Assembly (NCBI GenBank): GCA_012064385.1
Contig: QRDG01000064.1
Span: 396,020 to 460,019, forward strand
DNA length: 64,000 nucleotides
Direction: 5' to 3'
From: Puccinellia tenuiflora
Lineage: Eukaryota > Streptophyta > Magnoliopsida > Poales > Poaceae
Of this stretch, positions 45,236-57,590 are shown piece by piece; within the stretch, counting starts at the first letter, position 1, and the number at the start of each line of letters is the position of its first letter. The translations under genes and the position numbers were made by a program. The notes beneath the pieces are model-generated. The model did no database searches, had not been told where the DNA came from, and saw only the letters and a program-made list of their open reading frames with translations.

Positions 45236-45555
45236 CCTCCTCCGCCGCGGCCCTCCGCCGTACTCCGCCGCCCCGACACCCCCTCCTCTACGCTGCCCTC
45301 TGCCACCCTCCTCCGCTCTACCAACCCGCGCCTCGGCCCTCCGCCGCCCGATGCCTCGGCCGGAGCGCCGCCCTCCTCTGCGCCGCCCTCTTCCGCTCCG
45401 CCAACCCGCGCCTCGGCCCTCCACCGCCTGACGCTTCGGCCGGAGCGCCATCCTCCTCTGCGCCTCGGCCCTCCGCCAACCCGCGCCACGGCCCTCCGCC
45501 GCCCGACGCCTCGGCCAGCCTCGTCTCGCCATCCTCTCCGTCGCCGACGCGACAG
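45236..45555 (+). other. GC-rich leader exon of the CACTA second ORF
   Basis: GC-rich ~77-bp repeats as in 44123-44343, ending in CGACGCGACAG|GTAAGC, a strong splice donor. It is probably the 5'UTR exon of the following CACTA gene. Confidence 0.5.
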
Positions 45556-46099
45556 GTAAGCTTAGGCCGATTTTGTTAGAATATTTAGCAATTTTAGTTA
45601 GAATACTTATTTAGCAATTTGTCTAGCAATTTTAGTTAGAATATTTATCTAGCAATTTTAGTTAGAATAATTATTTAGCAATTTGTCTAGCAATTTTTAA
45701 AAGTTAGACCAAAATTGTAGAATTAATTTAGGTTAGAATTAATTTTAGGAATTTTTAAAAGCTAGGCCAAAATTGTAGAATTAATTTAGGTTAGAATTAA
45801 TTTTAGGAATTTTTAAAGTTAGTGGTAATTTTTTTGAATCAGTGGACCATTTAAAAATTAGTGGACCATTTAAATTTGTTAGAAGTTAGATCAAAAGTTA
45901 GTGGTACATTTTAAAATTATGCCATTTTAAATTATTCCATTTTAAATTAGTTGCTATGAATTTGCTATGATCAAAAAATTAGTGGACCATTTAAAAATTA
46001 TGCCATTTTAAATTATTCCTTTTTAAATTATGCCAATAAAGAAACATTATGTCATTTTCCTTAATTATTGATTTAAATTACTACTTTGTCATTTTGCAG
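45556..46099 (+). other. AT-rich intron of the CACTA second ORF
   Basis: Runs from GTAAGC to CATTTTGCAG. It is built of TTAGCAATTTTAGTTAGAATA-like repeats (45565-45720) and a tandem duplication of about 63 bases (around 45698-45820). Confidence 0.6.
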
Positions 46100-46104
46100 A
46101 AACT

Positions 46105-47635
46105 ATGGAACCGCACGGCAGAGACGAAAATCAGGAAAATATCCTCGAGGATATGATCCGCGGCGATGTCACCAAGCAGTTTCTCAACGACTCCGGTGAG
46201 GGAGATGAGTCTCTCAACCGAGGAGACGGCTCTGACGGCTGGGGCGACATAGAACTCGGTGGCTCCGATGAGGGAGAAGCCGACAAGGGAGAAGCCGGCG
46301 GCTCCGGTGAAACATTGGAAATTGTAAATTCGGACGAGATGCATATATATATTAATTAATTAAGCCTATGCTGTCTACATACATATATTAACGCTCTTTC
46401 TTCTTTTAGCCCTCTAGATCGAGCAAATCTTCTGTAAGGACGAAACGAGGCCCAACCAAAAAGTTGGATGACCATGAAAGGTACAGGATCGAAGAAGTCG
46501 CTCAAGACGGCCAACCGATTGCTCCCACTGATGTTAAACAAAAATTTGTGAAGCAATGCGGAGTTGTTGTTAGGGACTACATCCCGATCCCCGTTCGAGA
46601 ATGGAATAAGCCAAGGGCGGGAGGAGTTAGATATGTTGGCCCCTTAGCCAAAGAAAACCTTTGGAAAAAGATCATGGTTCATTTCACCCTACCGGCGCCA
46701 GAGGTGGATCCGGATAAGGAGGAGCCAAATGAGGAGGATACAGAGAGAAAAAAATCAAGCAGTGGACTCTTAAGAAGATGGCCGAGCTATTGAACAAATG
46801 GAAGAAAAGATTGCACACCAACTTTATCTTGAAAGATAAGACTCAGGATTTCGATCACGGGTATGAGAAGATAAGAGACGACTGGGAAGAATTTGTGGCG
46901 TACAAGAAATCGGAGGAAGCTCAGATAAAGTTTGAAACAAATAAGGCAAATGCTGCTAAAAAGAAGTACCACCATACTATGAGGCCTGGTGGCTACGCCT
47001 TTGCCATGCCTAAGTGGGAGAAACTTGAGGCCGACTTTCTGGCTAAAGGGATCACTCCAGAGCCATGCACATTGGTCGAACGGGCAAGAAATTGGTTTTA
47101 CGGGCGTGGGGGCACATTGGACGCAAAAGGGAAGTGCATATATAATAGAAGACACAAAGATAATCCCCTACTACCCATCGAAGACATTAGAAATGCAGTA
47201 AAGGATGTTGAAGAGGGACGGTTCCGTCCGATAGAGAGAAGGACGAGCTCGCACGCACCCTTGGGAATGAAGAACACAAAGGACGAACATGAGGCACAGA
47301 AGGCTCCAAGCCGTGGTCAATTGGGTTTCCCGAGGACATGAAGAAATATCCCGATAGAAGTCATCAGAGGAGAAAGGAAAGGGAGGCAATGGAAGCACGC
47401 GCTGCTGCAGACCGGCTGCGTAATATAGAAGAAACAATGAAGCGGCAGCAGGATCAAATTCACGCACTTAGCCAGCAAGGCACTGCCAGTCAATCTCAGC
47501 AGCACCTTGTAGAAGCTGCACTCGATGCTACCGTCCCATCGAATCGGAAAAGCAGCGTGGCTTCCACCACACTCCAGGCTGATGATAATGATGCACTGAC
47601 GACGGCTCCTCTTCGTCGCTACCCAGTGGATGATA
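46105..47635 (+). pseudogene. CACTA second-ORF protein (Ptta/En/Spm type), interrupted
   Basis: ATG 46105 lies just after a splice acceptor. Exon 1 runs to a GTAAAT donor at about 46322 and is acidic (Glu/Asp/Gly-rich). The next exon starts after TTCTTTTAG at 46410 and encodes the conserved region: KKLDDHERYRIEEV, KQCGVVVRDYIPIPVREWN, then MAELLNKWKKRL and EKIRDDWEEFVAYKKSEEA, as in the plant transposase (Ptta/En/Spm) family that accompanies the TNP2-type transposase. A one-base shift in an A-run at 46748-46755 and another near 47300 break the frame. The gene ends at 47635, where a Copia element is inserted just after the YPVDD motif; no continuation was found on the far side. Confidence 0.78.
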
Positions 47636-50183
47636 TGAAAGAGCATAGTTGCCCCCATGTGTTGTTTTGGTAATTAATGACAATCTCTATGGACTAATGG
47701 TTGCATTGAGTTATACTTGTAGTGTTTGTCCATAGGAGTGCTTGAAGACCATATGTTGGTTTCAAGGTGGAAAGAAGAATATTAAGTGATGACCAAGAGG
47801 TTTAAAGTGTTATCTGAAGAATGGTCGTGATGGTGTTGAGCATAGTGCAAGTATGTCTTGAAGATTAAGATTGAGTGAATGTTCATGTTGATCTTCAAGA
47901 CATCATCCTCATGAAGAGATAAGTAAAGATACAAGTTGATTAGTGCAAGTCCAAGAAGAGCATATTGAAGAGATCACATGCTTGGAGCTTGTCACCCTTT
48001 TGGAGATAATGGTCAAGTGAAGATGATCTCCCATAGTGGCATATGGGGGAGCAATCTTTGAGTCTTCACCGAGCAAAGCACAATCAAGAAAGGTGATCCA
48101 CTTGAGAGGAGATCAAGATTGTCCTCATCTAGCGCAAGTGGAATGCGCAAGGCAAAGGTATGATCTTGTTAGCGTTTCTATTTTACTGGTCTCGCGGTGT
48201 AGTTGGGAGACCGGGTTTTAGGATAGGTAACTGTACTATCAAGAGGGGCTCTCAAGTGAGCTTTAGCGTATCGGTCGTAGAGAGCTCAAACCTTTGCATC
48301 CTTGCATTCTTGCAATCATCTTTATTGGTTCTTATTTTGCTCTTATCGTGGTGTGGTCTTGGTGCTTGTCGTTCTTGTCATGACAAGACCAAGTTCACCG
48401 AAAACGGATTTCGTTGCATCATCTATTGCGTTTTCGGTGGTGGAGATTTTGCCAATTCACTAAGTGAGGAAAGGTTCACACCTTCCTACCCATACCAAAA
48501 TCTCCATTGCCTATTCTTATGTGGCTTTTATCTTGATGTGGTTTTAGAGCTTGTCTTGATCTTCAATACAAGCTCAAGTTCATCAAAAACGGATTTCGTA
48601 TGAAAGACTTATTGCGTTTTTGATTTTGGGGGTTTGTCGGTTATTCATTTAGAGAGAGATCTAACATTTCCCCATTTGGTTTTAACCTCCCATGTTAGAC
48701 TATGATGTTTCTATGCATAATATTGTGGTGCTCGTTGTGGTGATTCCAACGAGTCCAAGATTATCGAAAACGGAGTCCGGATACAAAAGTTATTGCATTT
48801 CCGGTATCGGACGTTTTCTAGACAGAAAAAGAAAAGAAAAAAAAGAAAGAAAAAAGGGGAAAGAACCTGGCCAGCCACTTGGCCGACCTGGCTGGGAAAA
48901 TTGTCGGGGCTCCTCTGTAGGAGGCCGGCCATCATGGTCGGGCTACTGGCTGGGCTACGCAACGCCCTGGCCAGCCATTTGGCCAGCTTGGCCCGCCTCG
49001 TGCCTTTTGCCTTCAACGGGCAGAATTTTACCCTTCCTATTTAAGGGGTTTCTTCCCCAAATGAACTTGACTTTTTGCCCAACTCTTGAGCTCATTTTCC
49101 TCCATTGTTGCCATCCCTTTGAGCTTTGCTATCTCTCAATCCCTCCAATAGTTCTTGCTAGTTTTTGGGGGAAAAGAGAGAGGAGGTCTAGATCCGCGTT
49201 TCCACCGATCGTTTTCTCCTCTAAGTGAGGGGAACCCTTTGGATCTAGATCTTTGAAGTTTCTTAGTGTTTCTCCTTTGTTCTTCCTCTTAAATCCCTCC
49301 ATAGCATTAGTTGCTTTGGTTGGATTTTAGAGAGAAGGATTTGACCACTTGGTGTGTTCTTGCCATTGCATTAGTTGCATCGGTTTGAGTTCTCCACGGT
49401 GATACGTGGAAGTGAAGTTGAGAAGCTTGTTACTCTTGGTGCTTTGGTGCCCTAGAGCTTGTTCCTTGTTCCTCTAGGGCACGTTGGTACCCTAGACGGT
49501 TGTTGATCTCTCGGAGTCTTGGTGGCTCACGGGATTTGTTGGGAGCCTCCAATTAGGTTGTGGAGGGAGGCCCAACCTTGTTCGCTTCGGAGCTTTGGTA
49601 GCTACGAAGACATTGCTGGGAGTCACCAATTAAGTTGTCGTGTGTGCCTCGGCCTTGGGCATCGAGTCTTGGTGGCTCGGTTCATTTGGTGAAGACCCTC
49701 CAACTTGTGGAGTGTGCTTCATCCTTGTAAAGGTTCTAGTTGTCAACCTCAACGGCAACATAGTGACAAGTGCCTCACCACATCGGTGGTAAGACACAAC
49801 GGAGATACGGTGTGCCATATCAAGGCTACTCGGTGTTTCACATCAATGAACACCGCGCCGCTCCAACGGAGACTAGCTTCCATTGGGAAGTGAACTTCGG
49901 GATAAATCATCGTCTCCAAGTGCCTCGGTATTTCTATATCCGAGTTTCTTACTTATGCTATTTACTTTGTGATAGACATAGAGTTTGAAGTTATATATCT
50001 TGCTATCACATAGTTGATTATTGCTTAGCATAAGTTGTTGGTGCACATAGGTAAACCTAGCTAGTTTAAGTTTTGGCTTGATAAATTAAACGTTAGTTTT
50101 ATTCCGCATTTATTCAAGCCGTAACCGTAATAATTTTAAATCGCCTATTCACCCCCCCTCTAGGCGACATCCGTGTCCTTTCA
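47636..50183 (+). repeat. 5' LTR of the SIRE-like Copia
   Basis: It starts TGAAAGAGCATAGTTGCCCC and ends GTGTCCTTTCA (2548 bp, long for Copia but usual in the SIRE lineage). A TATA-like CTATTTAAGG lies at 49038-49047. ORFs inside are not genes. Confidence 0.88.
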
Positions 50184-50185
50184 AT

Positions 50186-50197
50186 TGGTATCAGAGC
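50186..50197 (+). other. Primer binding site, tRNA-iMet (Copia type)
   Basis: TGGTATCAGAGC is the standard Copia PBS, two bases after the LTR. Confidence 0.95.
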
Positions 50198-50238
50198 GGG
50201 TTCTCTCTTTGTAGGGCTTCACGGCCTAGAGAGCAAAG

Positions 50239-52381
50239 ATGTCGTCTAGTGGTGTAGTGCACAATGCCTCCTTAATATTCGATGGCACTAATTATAATGA
50301 TTGGAGAAATCGCATGCTAAATTATTTCAGGGACATTAATCCATATATAGAGCAAATTTTAGATATGGGTTTTCCTCCTCCAAAGGATCCTAAAAGATTA
50401 TCTTTAGAGGATGAGGAAAATTCTTATCTAGATGCTCAAGCTTCTAAAGTGGTTTTCATGTCTTTGAGAAATGTAGTTGCTTTGTCGATTTCTCCTTATC
50501 GGAATGCTCATGAGCTATGGACCAAGCTTCAAGACAATTATGGTGTGTCCATTGATAGTGAGAATGATTGTTCTCCCTCCACCTCTGGGCGTGATGAGTT
50601 CTCAACTTTTTCTACCTCACCTACACGTGGCAATCCACAGAATAATGCAATGGTGAGTAGGGATAAATTTCGTAATAATGATAGTGAGCTTCTTGTAGAT
50701 GATATTTCATCTCTATCTTATTGCAATGATTTATCTTTGGACTTAAACACATCTAGCACTATAAATGTTTTACATGCTTATGTTGATACTCCTTGCTTAT
50801 CTTCTAAATCATCAAGTAATGATGATCATGACAATAATAATGATGATGAAGAAGATGATGCTTACTTTAGTAAGACAGGCCTAATGGTTCTAAATGCTCT
50901 TTCAAATAATAAAAATGCCTGTGAGAACCTCCATGAAATCATGAGCACCCTTGTTGAGCGAGGGCTTACTATTGAAAATTTGGAAGCTCGTGAAGATGAA
51001 AGTCTTAGCCGCGAACGTGATTATGCAAACACGATTGCGGATCTTAAGGAAGCTCTTGAACAAACCACCAAGAAATATCTTGAGGAGACATTTACTCTAG
51101 AGTTATCGAAAGTAAATAAAACCCATGATAGAGCTCTCAAGGTGGCTAATGATTTTAAAATAAAAAATGATGAGCTTGTTGTTGAAATTGTTAGACTCCT
51201 TGAGGCTAATAAGAAATTTGAAGAGGATGTCAAGTCCTTGGAAAATTCTCTTGCACATCTCACTAAGTCCCATGATCAACTCCAAGCTCAATTGCTAAAA
51301 GAGCTTCCTACTTGTTTTCCCATTGCTATGAATGTTGGTGCTTGTGCTACTAACTCTATTTCTTGTGAAGCATCCATTTTAAAGGAAAATGTTGAGCTAA
51401 GGGCTCAACTTAAATTGCTAACTAGCAATTATGAGATATTGGAAGAAAGCCATGAGAAGCTCTCGAGCTCTCATGAAGATCTTCTAGTATCCCATGATAA
51501 GCTAAAGTTAGCTCATGAGGCTAGTGCTACCAAGGTAATATCTAGTGAGCCTCATATGGACAATGGCACAACTTGTACTAAAAATACTATAATTCCATGT
51601 GCTAGTCCTTGTAATTCTTCATCCCAACCTAGTGGTAAATCATATGTTGAATTACATTTTGTGCCTAGCTGCTCTACCAATGAAGCCTCAACTTCCACTA
51701 GTGCTTGTGTAGCTACTAACCTTGTAGGGAAGACTAAAGAGCACAAGGCACAAGCCACCTCCTTGAAGAAAGATGTGGAGAAGCGTCATAAAGGGAAGGC
51801 CACACTTGACAACATGTTGAGTGTGCAAAAATCCCCCAATGATAAGAGTGGACTTGGTTTCAAATCCAATATCAAGAACAAGTCCAAGAGTAGCAATAAG
51901 AAGGGCCAAGAACAAGTCAATCATTCGGCCAAGATTGTTTGCTTCAAGTGCAAAGTTCAAGGGCACCATGTTAGGGATTGTCCAATGAAGAAGAAGCCTC
52001 TTAGTGAGAAGCAACTAGGGAAGCGGCCTATTGTTCAATCTCATGCTCAATCTCGAGTTGAACAAGGGCCACCTCCTAAGAAGACTCAAGTTATTGCTCC
52101 TCAAGTTGGGAAGCCTATTAAGAAGAAAGAGAAGAGTCGATGTTGCTACTTATGTCGTGAGAAGGATCACTTGGATTCTTCATGCACTAATGGTACCCTA
52201 TCCAATGCTCATAATAATCGATGATGTTTATTCTCTTAGGAAGGATAGGGTTGGCAATGTGTTTGCCAAATATGTGGGAACTCAAAGTGGTGTCAAGAAA
52301 AGAACCATTTGGGTTGCCAAGCCTATTGTGACTAACTTCTTAGGACCCAACTTGGTTGGGGACCAACAAGCTCAAACTTGA
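50239..52381 (+). pseudogene. gag: SIRE-like Copia gag with two zinc knuckles
   Basis: ATG at 50239, open for 661 codons. The N-terminus (about residues 10-95) matches the Copia gag/UBN2-type start: LIFDGTNYNDWRNRMLNYF. An acidic Ser/Asp-rich stretch (about 175-205) follows, then a long coiled coil (about 235-425), then a Lys-rich region and two CCHC knuckles: C568-X2-C571-X4-H576-X4-C581 and C636-X2-C639-X4-H644-X4-C649. The protein would assemble particles and bind element RNA. The frame stops at 52224, but similarity to the usual C-terminal tail (GVKKRTIWVAKPIV) continues in another frame to a stop at 52381, so I infer a small frameshift near 52200. No pol follows. Confidence 0.88.
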
Positions 52382-55300
52382 TCAATAGGTTGTTGTTGGA
52401 GGGCATTGACGACTTGGCTATCAATTGAAGAATTACGGGATCTTCATGTTTATAATTCATCAAGCCAAGCCAATTGGATTATCATATATCTATCTCATAT
52501 CAAATGCTCCTTCTTGCGCTAACTTGTGTTTAAATTATATATACATTGAAAGTTGCTTGCTCCCTTGCATGTGTTACTTTTGTTCCTAGCATATGCTTGT
52601 ATATGTTGTGCTTATTACTTACCTTGAGCAATAAAGTTTGTGTATGTTAATGTGTGCTCCATATATGTGTAAACTTTGTGTTGAGTCTTTATTGGGAGAT
52701 TAATGGACTATCCCATTTTGGGGGAGTGATATGCTTTGTGCACTTCACTAACCTAAAAATGTGTGTACATGAGGCACACCACCTAGTATTGATATTTCAA
52801 TATTATCTAGTTACTTTGTGGTATGTCATGTTCATGAGAAATTCAAATTCTACAATGTCCATTAATTTCTCTAGTTGGTTTTGTTTGCCTCTTGCTTAGA
52901 TAAAATGAATTATCACATTATGGGGGAGTAATAAGCTATGTGCATATTACAATCCCACAAAATGTGAACATTCGAGGTTTGCCACTTAGATTTGATATTA
53001 TAAATTATCTTATTCCTATGTGGCATCTTTGCTGAAACAAGTTCTAATTTTCCTTTGTGGTTACCCTTTGGCTCTTGTTTGTGTGAGTTTGCTTGGTACG
53101 GTTTCTCTCTAATATGCATTCCCATATATTATTTGAGAAACCATTTGTTCCATATTATTCTAACCATGGCCTTGCCGGTTGGTTTGAATAGTTGGAACTA
53201 CCAACAAACTTTATTACAATATGGTGTTTTATTTCTTATCTCTTTCCATATGTTTTTCTCTTGTGAGGATATTCGTTGATATCTCTATCACCGGGAAAAT
53301 AATTCCAAATGGTCATTGTCCTTGGACAATCCATATTTATGTTTGTGATAGAATATTTTTGATTATCCTTACATTGGCATTGGCTTTTATTTGCCCCATC
53401 TCTTGCCAAACTATTTATTTTGACTCCCATTGCCTTCCTTGCCTCTTGCATGGATCCTAATTTTCAATTGGTAGTGTTTAGTATTGTAAATAAAATATGA
53501 AGAGTAATGATCCCTTGTGCGTGCATTTTGTATTCAAATGCAAATATCAAAAATAATGCATGAATCTTGGGGGAGCATTCCTTTTTATTTAAGAACACTA
53601 TTCTATCTATCAATATTTGATCCTTTCAATTGGCATTTGATTTCTATCATATGTGTTTATGGAAGACAAATCTTTTTCTCTTGATGCTTTGTGCCATCAT
53701 TAAAAGTGTAGAGGATGTTTGGTTTATTTGGTGTAACCTTGCTCTCTCTTAGGAGTCTTGCTTTCTCATTCCCCGTTTTATGTTTATCTCCTTGAATGAG
53801 GAAAGCCATTTGAGCATCTCTCCTTTTGTCTGTTATGCTCGTCGGCATTGCTTTGGTACCTTCAATTGGTATTAATTGGGATTTAATATCTCCTCCATAG
53901 ATATTTGTTCCAATTGATATTTATTGTGGGAGTTTTGATACCTTATTGATTTATTTTACTTTACTTGATTCCGGTCAAGTATTATCCTCTTCTTGGTATC
54001 TTTTCTCCTAGTGGTATCCTATTTTCAATTGGTGTCTTATCTCTCATGTGTTGTTTGATTTGATTCCTATTGATATCTCACTTTATGTGTTGATGTGTTT
54101 TGGAATCAATCATTTGTTTGATTTGATTTTTCCTCAATCATGTGTTGATTTGGACCTTGATATAATTTGGACAACCTTTTTGTGTCACACCTTGGTGTGC
54201 TCTCTTCTTGGTTTACTTGGTGTTTTTGTCTAAATTGTATCTCTCTTGGTTCTCATGAGTCTATGCATGCATATGTACTAGTATGTATATTTTATGGCAT
54301 GCTAGTCTTTTAGTTCCAATATATAGGGGATACTCCACCAAATTCTAAACCGGCTAAGATGTGCATGAAATTCAATTTCATATCTATATGCACATATTTA
54401 TGCGGAGTGTTTCCTATATATTGTAGTTTATCTAACTACTATGGGACCCAATGAGTTTGGGAACCATTTTGTGCTTAAATTGTGTTTTAGGTACAATGGA
54501 GATACATTGGATGCTTGCCTCATTCATAAGGAAGGTGTTCTCACCATGTGATCATTGGAGTCAAGCTTTGATGATAAAAAAAACCTCATCTTCTTCATCG
54601 TCAATGTATCTCGGTAACAAGTATCTACCTCATGCATACTTTTCTAGTTTCAACCTTGTGTAGGTTGTTTCTTAGCATGAAAGCTCCTATTTTGCAATTG
54701 TTGTGGTTTTGGCTTGTTTCCTTCACATGATATATCTTTGTGATATTTGTGATGAAATTGCAGAAAAAAAAACCTTTTTCCTCAATTGGTATTATTTGTT
54801 TATGATACTTGTTGCCTATCTCAAAGCATCTTCACTATCTCTTGTTCCCTTAGTGATATGTGTGATGTCTTTGATATTCTTGAAGTTCATTTATATACAA
54901 TGAGATAAATTTGAGCTATGTGCTATGCTTTTAAGAAATGATCTCTTTTGTATATTCATGACTTCCCTTTTGGATACCATGGTTTCCACTTTATCAACCA
55001 TCTCATATGTGCAAGTTTCTTTGTGGATGTATATCATCAATGATTTGTCTACTTAGAAACCTATACATATGAGAGAGGTCACCTTTTAGTTGGTATCCTA
55101 ATTCTTTTGAGCTACCTTGCTTTTATCTATAATTGTTTGGTGGCTCCAAAATTGTCTCATGAGTGCTTGTCTCATTTTTATTGGTATCTTTGCGCACTCA
55201 AGTTCTATTAAAGATCTTTTTACTTCATGCTTACCATGGTGAGCATGTTGAATTTTTATTGGCTAAATTCTCTCACTAGCTTTTGGCATTTTCAATTGGT

Positions 55301-56134
55301 TTTAGTTTCCAATTGGCATCCCTAAGCTTGTGAACATACCCTTTTAAAAATCTTTTTTTATCTCGGATGGGCCTATCCTATGTTGAATTTTTAAAGATTG
55401 GTATCCTTGAGGTTGTGAACATATTATTTTTTTAAAATCTTCTTTGTAAAGTTGCGTGTGTCAATACTTGATATATAACTTATTTCCATTTGGTTAAGAC
55501 TATGTGTCTTACCAAATTGATTGTCTTGTCACACACACATACTCTTGGTTGGACCTTTCTTGATAGTTTCTTTTAATTTGTATCTCCATATGGCTCAACC
55601 ACATCTTTGGTGCAAGTGCTTTGTTTTGCTTTGATTTTTACATCCCTGCACTTGGTGAGTGTTCTAGATGATTTTGGGGGAGCGAGGATTCCATATTTGT
55701 GCACTCCTCAATAGAGCATGAACATTGGGGAGCTTCTCCGTTTTTATTTAGAACTCTCACTTTGGATCTTCTTGATTGCCTATCTCCTTTGTGGAGATGT
55801 TTAGAATGACTTCATCTTATTTGCAATCTTTGATCCTCAATATAGTTTGATTTCCTCTAATTATTCGTCAATGGATATGTGCATTTGATTCCACTCACAT
55901 TTTGAGAAATGCACACTTTATGGAGGAATTCATATTATATTGGCTTTCTAAATTTTTCTTCCCATTTCGGCAATCGATGCCAATGGGGGAGAAGTTTAGA
56001 GGGTTTAAGGGAATTTGGTTTTATGCTTTCGTTTGGTTCTTAAGCATTTGCCTCTCATGCTCATGCATCCTTGCTTCGTAAGGTTGCTTAATTCATTATA
56101 TAAACCCTCTTAAAAGGGATTGTCATCAATTACC
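52382..56134 (+). other. Non-coding internal region of the SIRE-like Copia
   Basis: AT-rich, with no ORF over about 80 codons carrying any motif. It is marked by recurrent CAATTGGTATC-like motifs (echo of the LTR/PBS junction) and by TTGGGGGAG purine tracts at about 52719, 52921, 53569, 55675, 55984 and 56138. Confidence 0.75.
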
Positions 56135-56148
56135 AAAATGGGGGAGAT
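56135..56148 (+). other. Polypurine tract of the SIRE-like Copia
   Basis: AAAATGGGGGAGAT lies directly against the 3' LTR start at 56149. Confidence 0.85.
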
Positions 56149-56885
56149 TGAAAGAGCATAGTTGCCCCCATGTGTTGTTTTGGTAATTAATGACAATCTC
56201 TATGGACTAATGGTTGCATTGAGTTATACTTGTAGTGTTTGTCCATAGGAGTGCTTGAAGACCATATGTTGGTTTCAAGGTGGAAAGAAGAATATTAAGT
56301 GATGACCAAGAGGTTTAAAGTGTTATCTGAAGAATGGTCGTGATGGTGTTGAGCATAGTGCAAGTATGTCTTGAAGATTAAGATTGAGTGAATGTTCATG
56401 TTGATCTTCAAGACATCATCCTTATGAAGAGATAAGTAAAGATACAAGTTGATTAGTGCAAGTCCAAGAAGAGCATATTGAAGAGATCACATGCTTGGAG
56501 CTTGTCACCCTTTTGGAGATAATGGTCAAGTGAAGATGATCTCCCATAGTGGCGTATGGGGGAGCAATCTTTGAGTCTTCACCGAGCAAAGCACAATCAA
56601 GAAAGGTGATCCACTTGAGAGGAGATCAAGATCGTCCTCATCTAGCTCAAGTGGAATGTGCAAGGCAAAGATATGATCTTGTTAGGGTTTCTATTTTACC
56701 GGTCTCGCAGTGTAGTTGGGAGACCGGGTTTTAGGATAGGTAACCGTACTATCAAGAGGGACTCTCAAGTGAGCTTTAGCGTATCGGTCGTAGAGAGCTC
56801 AAACCTTTGCATCCTTGCATTCTTGCAATCATCTTTATTGGTTCTTATTTGGCTCTTATCGTGGTGTGGTCTTGGTGCTTGTCGT
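56149..56885 (+). repeat. Truncated 3' LTR of the SIRE-like Copia
   Basis: It aligns without gaps to 47636-48372, then breaks abruptly at ...CTTGTCGT | GCTATAATAG. The remaining ~1.8 kb of the LTR is missing. Confidence 0.9.
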
Positions 56886-57590
56886 GCTATAATAGTTCTT
56901 ATGTTTTGCTACAATATTATAAAGTTTTTTCTACAAGGTCTCCGGCGAGAGTCTCCGACGAGGGCTCCGGTGACGTCGATTTTTGCTACATTAGTATATT
57001 TTTTCTGCTACCACCGTTTTGTGGTTTTTCTAAAGTAGCGTCAATATTTTGCTACGTGGTCTCCGGCGAGGTTTTTCCTGGCGAGTCTTCGACGATTTTT
57101 TCCGGCGAAGTCTGTTTTGCTACATTAGTACTTTTTTTTTCTACAAAGTCTCCGACGATGTCTCCGGCGACCTCTCCGACGAGCTCTGGTCTTTTTATTC
57201 TTTTTTCGGGCCGAACCGTTTTTTGCTACTGCAGCAAAAGCGGTCCTTTTTTTGCTACTGCAGCAAAAGCGGGATTGGGGGCTGTTTGGGGACACGTGGT
57301 TGGCTGGCAATCAGGACGATGGGAGCACACCGATCCCCCGGGGGACGCCTAGCACCCCCCTTTTTATACCCCCTCATGAACACAAACACACTAGTACACT
57401 ACCATGGAGAGCTCACACTACCGTTCGTTGTCGTCCCAACCATGAGTCATCACCGTCCCGGACACATGCTGTCCTCCCAATTTCCGTCCTTCTCTTTTCG
57501 CTTCCTCCCAAACCGCCATCGCAAATACCCCTCTTTCTCCGACAAAAATACGAGCACAATAGTGTGGGTGGGAAATCGAGGTCTCCGTGA
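56886..57590. repeat. Unclassified repeat with TTTTGCTAC and CTCCGGCGA motifs
   Basis: TTTTGCTAC-like and TCTCCGGCGA/TCTCCGACGA motifs alternate over about 56890-57280. Two near-identical copies of TTTTTGCTACTGCAGCAAA (each with TTTGCT/AGCAAA inverted arms) lie at about 57220-57270. It is followed by mixed sequence with TTTTTATACC near 57360. It may be subterminal DNA of a DNA transposon; no TIR or TSD was identified. Confidence 0.4.

Larger units (their letters stand above)
47636..56885 (+). mobile_element. SIRE/Maximus-like Copia retrotransposon, gag only, 3' truncated
   Basis: 5' LTR 47636-50183, PBS TGGTATCAGAGC (Copia tRNA-iMet type), gag, a 3.8-kb non-coding region, PPT, and the first 737 bases of the 3' LTR. 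No protease, integrase, RT or RNase H is visible in any frame, so it is non-autonomous. About a dozen differences were counted by eye over the 737 comparable LTR bases with no length change, which suggests a fairly recent insertion. It landed in the CACTA second ORF. The 3' LTR truncation at 56885 means no TSD can be tested. Confidence 0.88.

Noticed and set aside
48036..49228. ORFs inside the SIRE-like 5' LTR
   Set aside because: Pure LTR sequence, also present in the truncated 3' LTR at 56549-57038; no domain.
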